From Isoetes engelmannii (taxonomy: Eukaryota > Streptophyta > Lycopodiopsida > Isoetales > Isoetaceae): 23,620 nt of DNA. Made by a program: the position numbers and the translations under genes. Below, piece after piece: positions 10,182 through 18,837 of this stretch (positions are counted from its first letter, which is position 1; each line of letters opens with the position of its first letter). The DNA is taken from the NCBI GenBank assembly GCA_011763485.2, contig JAANSK020247276.1, positions 1-23,620 of the forward strand, given 5' to 3'. The notes below the pieces were generated by a model, which ran no database searches, was not told where the DNA came from, and worked only from the letters and a program-made list of their open reading frames with translations.

Positions 10182-10633
10182 GCTTGGCACTACAACGAGT
10201 ACAAAATTAAAAGCTCCCGGATCTACTGCTATTGTTGAAAAAACTCCTCTGCCAATCAATGTACTTCTCTGGTGAGCTACAGAGTTCCATCGACTCAGAA
10301 GCTTCAAGACATTGTAGCCCTATTTAACATAGATACGGTGGCTCTGTTAAGGGCAAACGATCTGGACTTGAATGCGCTTGATCCTCGAAGCAGACGGGAT
10401 TGAATCGAAGTAGGTCGCCAAGACGATCGAAGCAGGCCGCACGGGAAAAAAGGGGGGCAAATTTCGCTCCCATGTTTCCATATTGATAAGGGAAGGGAGT
10501 TGGGTCTCCCTTTCCAGTTTATCCGGTGACCCGCTCCCGGCTTCCGCCGGTCGCGGGGCCCCGCCACCGGAAAGGGATCCCCAATTTCCCTTCCCCCTAC
10601 AAAACTAAGGGGAGGTCATGGTCAATGGACCAC
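10182..10633. other. Spacer downstream of the TIFY remnant
   Basis: It contains the shifted open frame that may be the rest of the TIFY gene (to about 10271), then GC-rich sequence. A GC-rich, partly self-complementary stretch lies around 10500-10590 (TCCGGTGACC...CCACCGGAAAGGGATCCCC). Confidence 0.4.
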
Positions 10634-11040
10634 TTAAGAGGCCAATTGCTATATCAGGAGCTTCCTTGATCCAACTGGGGAGTGATGGCTCATTATATTT
10701 CTTGAGTGTAGACCTGTAACATGATGTCTTGAAATCAGAAATTGAAAATGGTATGGACCACTAAAAAACCACCAAAAGTAGACCCCTTTTTACACCTTAA
10801 TTGACATAGCAGTACCCAGATGGACCACTTTGAGTGGACCAGCAACAGAACCAAATAGATTATTTGTGTAACAATGATGGACCTTTTACAAACCATAAAT
10901 AGAACTTACCTATTAAGCTGATGGACTAGCGTGCAACTCGAATGGTCCCATTGCTTACAAGCATTGGCCTCTTAACAATCCAGAATGGTACTGCAACAGA
11001 CCTCTTAAGAGGAGATGTGCCATAGCCATCTCCTCTTAAG
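10634..11040. repeat. Inverted repeats built on TTAAGAGG: 13-bp arms plus a 13-bp perfect hairpin
   Basis: TTAAGAGGCCAAT at 10634-10646 is perfectly inverted at 10963-10975, enclosing a 316-bp segment that may be a small foldback element. Just beyond it, CTTAAGAGGAGAT (11004-11016) and ATCTCCTCTTAAG (11028-11040) form a perfect 13-bp stem with an 11-nt loop. Both pairs use the same CTTAAGAGG core. Confidence 0.7.
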
Positions 11041-11262
11041 CTGTCCTGGTTCAAGCATTTGCATGCAGGGTGCGAAATGGAGCCATCTCCACTCTGTCGC
11101 CATCGCCACAACTATCGTGCAAAGGTTTGTTGCAAAATGCGAACTCTCCATTAGGGTTAGGTTTCGATCAAAAAGCTTGGCACGATTGGGCTTTTTTCGT
11201 TTTATTAAAGTTTTAATGTTTGAAGGTGTAGACAACGTTTGGGGGGTGGTCCGGACCATTAA

Positions 11263-11587
11263 GACTGCGTTTCCATGAGGTCCATCTGGACCCGACCGCC
11301 CTTGCCCACGTGCGTCCAAGTCGGGGCCGTTTTGCTGCCTCGTTTCCATGAAGTGCAGACCCGACCCTGCAGATTACCACCGTTTGGGGGAGAAGATGAA
11401 ATCACGAACGACCAAGAATCACCAGCAACCGGCAGGGTCGCTCAGAAGGTCCCCCTCCCCCCCGAGAGCCAAGGCGTTTGCTGGGCCACGTAGGATCTCA
11501 AGTCGGGGCAGCAGGCCCATGGAAACAGTCGTCAGGTGTGCCTGGCTTCCAAGTCCGGTCCAAAAACATGCCCATGGAAACGCACTC
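11263..11587. mobile_element. Tourist-like (PIF/Harbinger-type) MITE, copy 2, upstream of the receptor kinase
   Basis: The left end is GACTGCGTTTCCATGAGG and the right end, reverse-complemented, is GAGTGCGTTTCCATGGGC. The flanks are TAA at 11260-11262 and 11588-11590. The element is 325 bp and non-coding, with an internal extra copy of GTTTCCATGA (11342). It shares TTTCCATGAG with copy 1. Its end lies 150 bp before the kinase start codon, so it may supply promoter sequence. Confidence 0.75.
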
Positions 11588-11709
11588 TAAACCTCACTGG
11601 TCCAAAGACCGTGACCAAGAAGACTGGACTGCCTAAGAAGAACTAAGCTGGGCTGCAATAGAGTACAATAGCAGGGGGGGCTTATCAACACGGCATTCTG
11701 CCAGTAATA

Positions 11710-11817
11710 ATGGAGCCAAATACACTCTGCTATAGCAATGCGCTCCGTCATGGCTTCCTTCCACCTCATTCCTCTCTTCGTCTTCCTCTCATCGGCCTCT
11801 GCCAATTTTTCCTTTGA
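11710..11817 (+). promoter_or_regulatory. Short upstream reading frame overlapping the kinase start
   Basis: ATG at 11710 opens a 35-codon frame ending at TGA 11815-11817. It overlaps the receptor-kinase start in a different frame. If the transcript begins upstream of 11710 it could lower translation. The transcription start is unknown. Confidence 0.4.
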
Positions 11818-13747
11818 TCCCTTCAATGATGCAAATGCTTGCACCCGCCTTGGAGACGCAACAATCAACCCCGATTCTGTGGATCTTACCATCAACAAGA
11901 ATAGTAAACTCCCAACAGGCAGTCTAGGCAAAGTTTATTACAAGCACGCCTTTAGATTTAAAAATGCAAGCACTGCAGCATCCTTCTCTACATTCATCAG
12001 CTTCAATATGTCTATACAGGGTAATGCTAACAATAGTATTTTATGTGCTGGCGACGGCATGGCTTTCTTCGTCCAAGCTGATCCAACACCATTGGGATAT
12101 TCAAAACTGCTGGGCCTAAATGGCACTGTCGCTAACCCCTTCCTTGCAGTGGAGTTTGATACTTTCCTTAACCATGATACCGTAGACACAGACACCAACA
12201 TAGCTTGTAAGACCTGGTGTACCAGTTCTTCTTATCATGTTGGCATAGATTTGAATACTAGTGTGATTTCTATCAACCACAGCTGCAATCCAAATCTTAC
12301 AAGTGGGATGCAAAGGGCATGGATCGATTATGATGCCCACACTCAAATTCTTGAATTGAAAATGACCAACGAAAGCGATGTACGTCCTTCAACAGCTATT
12401 GTCTCTGCTCAGGTAGACCTGCACAAATTGTTTCCTAATATTGATCACTTACATGTTGGCTTGTCTGCAACAACGGGTTGGGCAGGAGAATTGCATACAA
12501 TTTATTCTTGGAGTTTCAATATTGCGGAACTTGAAGATCCTTTCTCTGCTCCAGCTCCATCGCCCATTTCCAGCTCCAGCTCCAGCTCCATCGCCCATAT
12601 TAGCAAAAATAATCGATCAGTCACTCTGATCATTGTATTAGCCGTTACCATACCTGTCTGTACCTTAGTTGCTTGTTTGATCTGCATCAAGAAGGCCCGA
12701 ATCAGAAACCTAAGAAAACATGATAATCTGCCACAAATACCTGAATTGGAAATTCCTCTTCCAAGGTATAGCTATGCAGATCTAAGTCTAGCCACCAAAC
12801 GGTTTAGCAAGAGCGAGATACTTGGAAAAGGAGGATATGGAGATGTTTACAAAGGAATGTTACCAAGTGACGGGTCCTTGGTAGCTGTTAAGGTAATGGC
12901 TGCAGACGGACTACACCAATTCCTAGCAGAACTCTCTGTAATAGGGCGCCTAAAGCACAAAAATCTAGTTGGCTTGAGAGGTTGGTGTTATGATCAGGAA
13001 AAACTGATCCTGGTTTACGATTACATGCCGAATGGGAGCCTGGATCAACATCTATTTTCCTCGGAAAAAATATTGCCATGGATTCGCAGATATGAGATAG
13101 TAAAGGGAATAGCAGAGGGTTTGTTGTTCTTGCATGCCGAATGGGAACAGAGGATAGTACATAGGGATATAAAAGCTGCAAATGTGCTCCTAGATCACAA
13201 ATTTGCTGCACGTTTAGGTGATTTTGGACTTTCAAAGTTCATGGAGGATAATAAAACACAGCAGACCATGACACAGGCAGGCACCAGGGGTTACATAGCA
13301 CCAGAATTGGCCTACATGGGCAGGGCGAGCGAGAAATCGGATATCTACAGTTTTGGCATCCTTCTTCTGGAGATAGCTTGTGGGAAATCAGTTTTTGGTT
13401 TTGCGTCTGAGACCCAAGAGTATGTGTTTCTGTTGGATTGGGTTTGGCAAGCCCATGTCAAGGATGAGTTGCTTGGAGTTGCAGACCTTAGGCTTAATAA
13501 CGAGTACGATCAAGATCAAATGCGAGTAATTTTGAGTTTGGGATTGCTCTGCAGTCATCCTAATGCAGATCTGAGGCCTAGTATGAGAAAATGCTGCCAG
13601 ATACTCAGCTATGAAGCCGTTCTTCCCGATCTGCCCAGTTCAAAACCAATCGTGTCTTTTGGTGATAGCCAACTCATCGTCTTTTCTCAATCTACAGGAT
13701 CTACAGGACAAAGCAGTGGAATATCTAAAAGTAAGAGTTCATCGTAG
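11738..13747 (+). CDS. L-type lectin receptor-like kinase, single exon
   Basis: Plasma-membrane receptor kinase with an extracellular legume-lectin-like domain; family members act in immunity and development. It has 669 residues and no introns, as usual for the family. Signal peptide: about 1-22. Lectin domain: about 23-263 (NFSFDPFN, AVEFDTFLN at 137-145, HVGIDLN at 167-173). Ser/Pro hinge: 268-292. Membrane helix: about 294-317, then KKAR. Kinase: about 357-630, with glycine loop GKGGYGDV (363), VAVK (Lys385), HRDIKAANV (475), DFG (495-497) and APE (521-523). All catalytic residues are present and it is an RD kinase, so active signalling is expected. A second in-frame Met at residue 5 (11750) has a stronger start context (G at -3, G at +4) and still leaves a good signal peptide. 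A MITE ends 150 bp upstream. The ligand is unknown. Confidence 0.95.
   Translation: MRSVMASFHLIPLFVFLSSASANFSFDPFNDANACTRLGDATINPDSVDLTINKNSKLPTGSLGKVYYKHAFRFKNASTAASFSTFISFNMSIQGNANNSILCAGDGMAFFVQADPTPLGYSKLLGLNGTVANPFLAVEFDTFLNHDTVDTDTNIACKTWCTSSSYHVGIDLNTSVISINHSCNPNLTSGMQRAWIDYDAHTQILELKMTNESDVRPSTAIVSAQVDLHKLFPNIDHLHVGLSATTGWAGELHTIYSWSFNIAELEDPFSAPAPSPISSSSSSSIAHISKNNRSVTLIIVLAVTIPVCTLVACLICIKKARIRNLRKHDNLPQIPELEIPLPRYSYADLSLATKRFSKSEILGKGGYGDVYKGMLPSDGSLVAVKVMAADGLHQFLAELSVIGRLKHKNLVGLRGWCYDQEKLILVYDYMPNGSLDQHLFSSEKILPWIRRYEIVKGIAEGLLFLHAEWEQRIVHRDIKAANVLLDHKFAARLGDFGLSKFMEDNKTQQTMTQAGTRGYIAPELAYMGRASEKSDIYSFGILLLEIACGKSVFGFASETQEYVFLLDWVWQAHVKDELLGVADLRLNNEYDQDQMRVILSLGLLCSHPNADLRPSMRKCCQILSYEAVLPDLPSSKPIVSFGDSQLIVFSQSTGSTGQSSGISKSKSSS
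12551..12598 (+). repeat. Duplicated 17-mer and CCAGCT microsatellite in the hinge of the kinase gene
   Basis: CCAGCTCCATCGCCCAT occurs at 12551-12567 and 12582-12598 with CCAGCT repeats between them. The offset is 31 bp, not a multiple of three, so the copies are read in different frames (APSPI versus SSIAH) without breaking the gene. Confidence 0.85.
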
Positions 13748-15498
13748 GGATGCATCACCTTAGCAAGTAAGCCTACATAATTATTGCTATGTTGTTTGTA
13801 AAATATGCTATGTTGTATGTAAGTTACGATTGGATCTAAATTAAGGGTGTGCAACCATTGTACATAGAATTCTTATTGATTTGCCTCAATTCTTTCTCTT
13901 CACGACTCACCTATTACTATTTGAAATTTTGTATGAAGTTGGAATTGTGTCAGGCTCTACCCCCCACACTCAAAAGACTCAAGATTTTAAATTTGCTGCC
14001 CTGTTTACGAGAGATATGCACTGCAAGTGAGCGAGAGATATGTTTTAGTGGGGGCAAAACATCATTAGATAATCAAATATGGAATGTAAGACAAAAAAAA
14101 AAAAACTAGCAGTAGGGCATGCTTGGGGAAAAGGGTTAGCAATGACATGTATACAAGGGTAGATACAGTTGCTACAAAGCTCTGGTGCAACCATGCGAGC
14201 TTATTGACCTTCTAATTTACATGCTAACTTAATTCTTAGCGGTAGAGTACATTCATAGCTGGACAAGGCATATTAGATAAGCTCAATCAAAGATGTTGTA
14301 AAGAAAATCTAGTAGTACAAAACATATGTGATTTGAAAAGCCTTATGAATTTTTTTTAAATTGTAGTAGTCTTTGAATTCCAGTAGCGTCCACAAATAGC
14401 ATCATAAAAGTGTAAAGCAAAACAAAAAAGCATGTATTGTCCTTTCAATGCATTGTGTAAGTAAAGTCTCACATGTTTACCAAAACATAATATGTTATTA
14501 TGTGCTTGAACTAATATGGAATAAGGTCGCATATGGTTCCTTTGTAAAATTGAACTATCTAATTGTGCCAAGGAGGCCATCAATCATGCATTTGAAGAGA
14601 CAAGAAAATAATAATTTTTGGACAATGAATTGTGTTGTATCAATAGCTCTTGAATAAATTTCCTGTAGACCATTGCTGATTATTATGGGCACACTTAGAT
14701 GAATCTTTATGGAAGGGAAAAGTCTAAGCCATCAATTTCATAAGCAAAATAGGTTAGTTGTTTTTTCATAGGAGCAAAATTGTTGACATATATTTTAGGA
14801 GCAACATTGTCGACATATATTTTATGGATACGCTTTTGTTGTTGCAGTACTGGGACTAATGCTTTTCACCTAGAGCAATATTCGTTATTTTAAGCACAAT
14901 AGTTCAAAGGCATAAGTTATGATGTAGAGGGCCTTGCTAAGCTTTAGTTTGCTCTCAATTTAGACTGCAAATCCCAATTGCAACATGTCAAACCACATTC
15001 AAACAGCCCGCATTGTATGAGCTGAATTGATGCTTGAGTTTATCTTTTTGCCTTTTACAATTGGCTCCTCACCTTGGGTAAGTGGAGGCCCGCATAAAGC
15101 TATAGGACCATGGCACACAGAAGCAATTATGGCAGACAGAAGCAATAATTTTTATTTATCCCTCAGTCCAAAGGTGCTCAAGAAGAAAAATCATAACAAA
15201 CACCATATCTGCTTGCAAAAGTGGACAAACAAAATTAGAAAAAAAAATATAAAAATCATTAAATGTAGCCATATAATACCTGGCATAAATACTGCATCAC
15301 AGTCATCGGCAATGTCCTTCAAGGCAATTGTGTTCTCTACTAGGTTCTTCAACTTGTGTTTTAAGGTAAATATGACAGTCAAGTTCAAAACGTCCTACTT
15401 TTTTGGATCTTAGGAACCACTAGTATTAAACAACTGAGAACATAATATACCATTTTTCAGAAACGAAAATATTAAACAGTTGTCCTACGAAACTCGTC
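13748..15498. other. AT-rich gene-free stretch downstream of the kinase
   Basis: 3' flank, then AT-rich intergenic DNA. A 27-bp tandem duplication (GGAGCAAMATTGTYGACATA..TTTTA) lies at 14771-14824, and a poly-A run at about 14092-14104. No gene recognised; the 15027-15413 frame shows no domain. Confidence 0.5.
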
Positions 15499-16167
15499 AG
15501 TGACATTGATTATCTACATATCCACCACAAGAAAAACACGCCTTATTATCCACAAGTTAATGGACTTGCGGAAAGCGCCAACAAAGACCTTGATCACTAT
15601 TCTTAAGAAGATTTGTGATGCTTCTAGGAAGGATTGGCATGAAAAGTTACCTACAGTTTTATGGGCTTATAATACCACCTATAAAATAGCTACTGGACAA
15701 ACACCATTTAGGCTAGTTTATGGTCAAGAGGCTTTGATGCCCCTTGACTATATTTTGCCCACTCGTTGATTCCAATTGGCCACGCCACATGATCCACCAT
15801 CGGCTTTAGGGAACGTGTTTATCAACTTCAACAATTAGAGGAAACACGCAGAGATGCATACCTTCGTATTCCGGATGAAAATTAGCTACACAAATTATGG
15901 CATGATGATAAAATCAAGAAGGAAAAGTTCAACAAAGGTGATCATATCCTATACAATTCGCAGTGTAAAAATCATCCTGGCGAACTTAAGTTCCATTGGC
16001 TTGGTCTATACAAGGTTGAAGAAGATGGTCAACCCAGTGTTTTTCATCTTGCAAAATTAGATGGGATATCTCTTCCATCTCTAGTTAATGGTTTTTGCCT
16101 CAAATCATTCTATACAGGTGCTACACATGACACAAACTCAGACACAAATCAAGGACAAAGTGGTTAA
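15499..16167 (+). pseudogene. Ty3/gypsy retrotransposon integrase, C-terminal part, decayed
   Basis: A fragment of a gypsy pol polyprotein. One frame from about 15514 reads KKNTPYYPQVNGLAESANK, the end of the integrase catalytic core. A frameshift near 15580 moves to a second frame carrying ILKKICDASRKDWHEKLP, LWAYNTTYK and TGQTPFRLVYGQEALMP, which is diagnostic for plant gypsy integrases. The frame shifts again near 15770, with an in-frame TAG at about 15885. It then continues LWHDDKIKKEKFNKGD and GELKFHWLGLYKV, resembling the GPY/F-type module, and stops at TAA 16165-16167. RT, RNase H and the rest of pol are absent upstream. Relic, non-functional. Confidence 0.85.
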
Positions 16168-17081
16168 ACTGGCACAGTAGCTATATTGATTCACAAAAAC
16201 GTTTTTACAAAAAAAGGCACCAGGGACTGTACAAAACAAAAATCCTAAACTAAGCTCCCCTGCTTCTTCTTACACTGGTGTCAGAGCCGCCATTGCTTGG
16301 AGAATTACATGCCCTACACCGGGGATGTAGAGTAGATGCAATATTACATCTGTATAGTAAAGAAGAGTTTTGGTGTCAGGCGAGCCAACCATCCAAGGAG
16401 ATCCCACGGTTCCTCAGGCGCCACAGATCAATGTTATTCATCTGATAACTAATTCACTTGTTATAGTTCTTGGGCATGGTATTGACCATCTCCATGGCGT
16501 TGTTGGGAATAGTTTCGTCTAGATCAAGTTCTCCTTTTATAGGTCTACCACCTGTCGAGCTGGCATTACGTGTAGCCGTGAATTACTCCTAAGAATTCCA
16601 TCAGGTCTCCATTAAGAGAATATCCCGGGAGATTTCCATACCCGACTGCAAATCTTATAGCAGGTCATTCCCTTCAATGTCCGCACGAACTGACCCCTAT
16701 GCTCTAAAGGAACATCTCTTGGAGTTATCGTTCTTAATTACGCCTGCATCATTTCCCTTCATGGTAGTCTCCCATCATTATTCGTACTCTCCATGTGTAA
16801 TCCTCTCACCACTCAGTACTTTCATCCACGCCGTTCGTTTTTTGTGAGATTTTCTCTCTGGGACTTTGCCAAAATTTTGCATGCCCTTTTGCACTGTACC
16901 TACATCGATTGCCACCTGGCCCCTTCAATGGCTCAGATTTATCTTCACTGCTTGTAGACAACAAGATACACTGTCAAGACAGTATCAAGATATATTTTCT
17001 ACATATCATTCTGCATCTTCCACTCGGGGTCCAGTGGTGTTGCTTCGGAAATTATTGTCATCCGAAATCTAAGAGCTGACA
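16168..17081. other. Stretch between integrase remnant and coiled-coil frame
   Basis: No complete reading frame. A short open frame (16377-16530, VSGEPTIQGDPTVPQAPQ...) has no recognised domain. The stretch probably belongs to the same decayed retroelement. Confidence 0.35.
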
Positions 17082-17840
17082 AGCCCCAACCTAGGCCGAC
17101 TTCACCTCCAAGGAACCAGAAGCATACTTCTAATCCTGCTTATATTCAGATTTCATATACACCATCAATTCAGAGATCTACGTCCAGCCCTCATGTCCAA
17201 TTACAGCTCTCCATACCCCATGTGGATCAGCAGGCTGCTCAATCCTTACCGATTAGAGGAGACTTATATGAATATGAACAAAACCTTGAGAGTTCTCTCA
17301 TTCGGCTTTGAGAGTATCAAAATAAGTTGATGGATAGTTTCAAAGATTACTTGGATCTGCAGACACTTTGAGGCGTGAACTGCAGGATGTCCACGCCCGT
17401 ACCACCATGTTAGAAACCAAAGTCAACATGGCCTTCTCATGAGTACTCGTGAAGAATTACGCACCACCACAGAAGCCAAGGCCACTTTGGGTTCTCTTCA
17501 TGCTTCCTTACAGGCTGAGTTGGACAGTGTTAAGTCTCAACTCCTAGGGCGAGGCAAAGCTTGGAAAACTGCCCAAGCACTATATAAAGGCCAACAAACG
17601 GAGTATGCTACTCTTAAGCATGCTAATGACCAATATATGTTCGTACTTTGGAAAGGCCTAAAAGCACAGATTCAAGAACAGAGCAACCAGAAAATAGTGG
17701 ATGATGCAGATATTGTCAGTCTGAAATTCAATTTCTCCATGCATGGTGCTTCTCCCTCGCATACATCTCATGCTCAAAGAAAAGTACGCGAACTCACCCG
17801 TGTTGCAGCTGAGAAAGACAACCATATTAAGCAGGGATAG
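17082..17840 (+). pseudogene. Decayed coiled-coil reading frame downstream of gypsy integrase
   Basis: Successive plus-strand segments read as one broken protein. A Pro/Gln/Ser-rich part (17082 on, KPQPRPTSPPRNQ) passes into GDLYEYEQNLESS. An in-frame TGA lies at about 17310. After a frame change near 17360 it reads RRELQDVHARTTMLETK. After another change near 17438 the longest open part runs 17439-17840 with heptad-like segments (SLHASLQAELDSVKSQLL; REL..VAAEKDNHIKQG). The composition is that of a long coiled coil. It lies on the same strand about 0.9 kb after the integrase end, so it may be the extra 3' reading frame found in some plant LTR elements. It could also be an unrelated host gene relic. 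Confidence 0.45.
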
Positions 17841-17952
17841 CTTCAGTATTGCATATGTTTTATACTCCAAAAGTATTTTTTTTTATACAACAACTTTTTG
17901 AAGTATAATACGTCAAAAATACGGCTAAAAAAAATATCCGGCCCAGAAAATT

Positions 17953-18111
17953 TTCGCGTAAGCGAAACCTCAGTTTCGCTTACGCGGACCCAGTTTCACC
18001 TAAGCGAATTTTGAAGTTCGCTTACACGTTTGCTTCGCTTACGCGAACTGTACATTTCGCTTACGTGAAATTGTCTTCGCGTAAGCGAACTGTACTCTTT
18101 GCTTATGCAAA
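17953..18111. repeat. Eight 14-bp near-palindromes (TTCGCTTACGCGAA type) at 17-22 bp spacing
   Basis: Copies start at 17953, 17975, 17995, 18017, 18034, 18056, 18076 and 18098, so steps are 22, 20, 22, 17, 22, 20 and 22 bp. Three are exact TTCGCGTAAGCGAA or its reverse complement TTCGCTTACGCGAA; the others carry one to four changes (the last is TTTGCTTATGCAAA). Spacers are not conserved except for recurring AACTGTAC. The array ends about 85 bp before a TATA box. Such even, roughly two-helical-turn spacing suggests a protein-binding array, either a retroelement U3 enhancer or the promoter of the reading frame that follows. Confidence 0.9.
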
Positions 18112-18196
18112 TTTATTTGTTTTTTGTTTAGGTCATTGTGTGAAGTGAAATGATATTTTGCGGTCCTTTTTGGTCTGTTTTGTGCAGAATAGTACT

Positions 18197-18205
18197 TATA
18201 TAAAA
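18197..18205 (+). promoter_or_regulatory. TATA box downstream of the palindrome array
   Basis: TATATAAAA, a strong plant TATA match, stands 85 bp after the last palindrome and about 217 bp before the ATG at 18414. It makes the array plus TATA look like a promoter or LTR U3 region. The start site is not known. Confidence 0.5.
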
Positions 18206-18413
18206 GTAAAACTAGTTTAGGCCTAGAGTTTACCTCGAATTTTGATTACCAGGTTGAGTGAACGCACTCCTTAGGGAACGATCAGCCTTTGGGGTTTTGC
18301 TCTTGTGTCCTGGTTCCGATGCAGAATTCTATGAAGTGAGATTACTGCTTCTCAGTGTTTTTTTACCTCGGTGTCATACCTGTTTGAATCAGGTATTTTG
18401 GCCCAGGCCCAGC

Positions 18414-18837
18414 ATGGCAGCTCCAAAGAAGAGATCTATTCAGAAGAGACCGTGAGCCAATTCCCACATTTGATGCACAGGCCCTAACACATTGTGTAAC
18501 AAAGGCCCGGGACAGATCTCTGCAGGTCGATATGAGAAATGTCACATTCTTTGCAGATTTTGAGGGCATGCTCAATGAGTACAACAGGGTCATCTCGCAA
18601 GGGGATTTCAGTCAGTGCAACGGTGCCGGCCTACGAGAAGAAGAATTGAGGAGCAAGCTCCATGAGCTTATGCTTCATGCAGCTGCCAGTAGGAGTATTT
18701 TTTGGATTAGGTCAAGAATACATATTCTGACACCGGACCAGCATGCCCTGTTGGAGGAGCTTATTCCCTTTCATGACGGAATGGTGGAAGATATGGCCAA
18801 CTACCTTGTAGTTCTGGCTCGAGTGTTGCAGCCTTGA
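18414..18837 (+). pseudogene. Orphan reading frame, probably frameshifted near its start
   Basis: ATG at 18414 begins MAAPKKRSIQKR and stops at about codon 14 (TGA at 18453). The +1-shifted frame is open from just before that point, reading EPIPTFDAQALTH. It continues through ATG 18532 (MRNVTFFADFEGML) to TGA 18835-18837, giving about 130 residues. The composition is ordinary globular protein: charged, with helical segments such as REEELRSKLHELMLHAAA. I recognise no family. It follows the palindrome array and TATA box on the same strand and may be a gag-like or accessory frame of a retroelement, or a host gene remnant. Confidence 0.4.

Noticed and set aside
11938-13235. Minus-strand frames inside the receptor-kinase gene
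   Set aside because: Shadows of a strong coding frame on the plus strand.
15027-15413. 128-codon plus-strand frame
   Set aside because: AT-rich, Lys/Asn/Ile-biased, no motif; likely chance.
16276-16288. TGGTGTCAGAGCC resembling a tRNA-Met primer-binding site
   Set aside because: There is no recognisable LTR directly upstream; only about 110 bp separate it from the gypsy integrase stop. Probably chance.
17953-18111. CRISPR array
   Set aside because: Units are 14-bp near-palindromes with 3-8 bp spacers in plant nuclear DNA; the spacing and size do not fit CRISPR.
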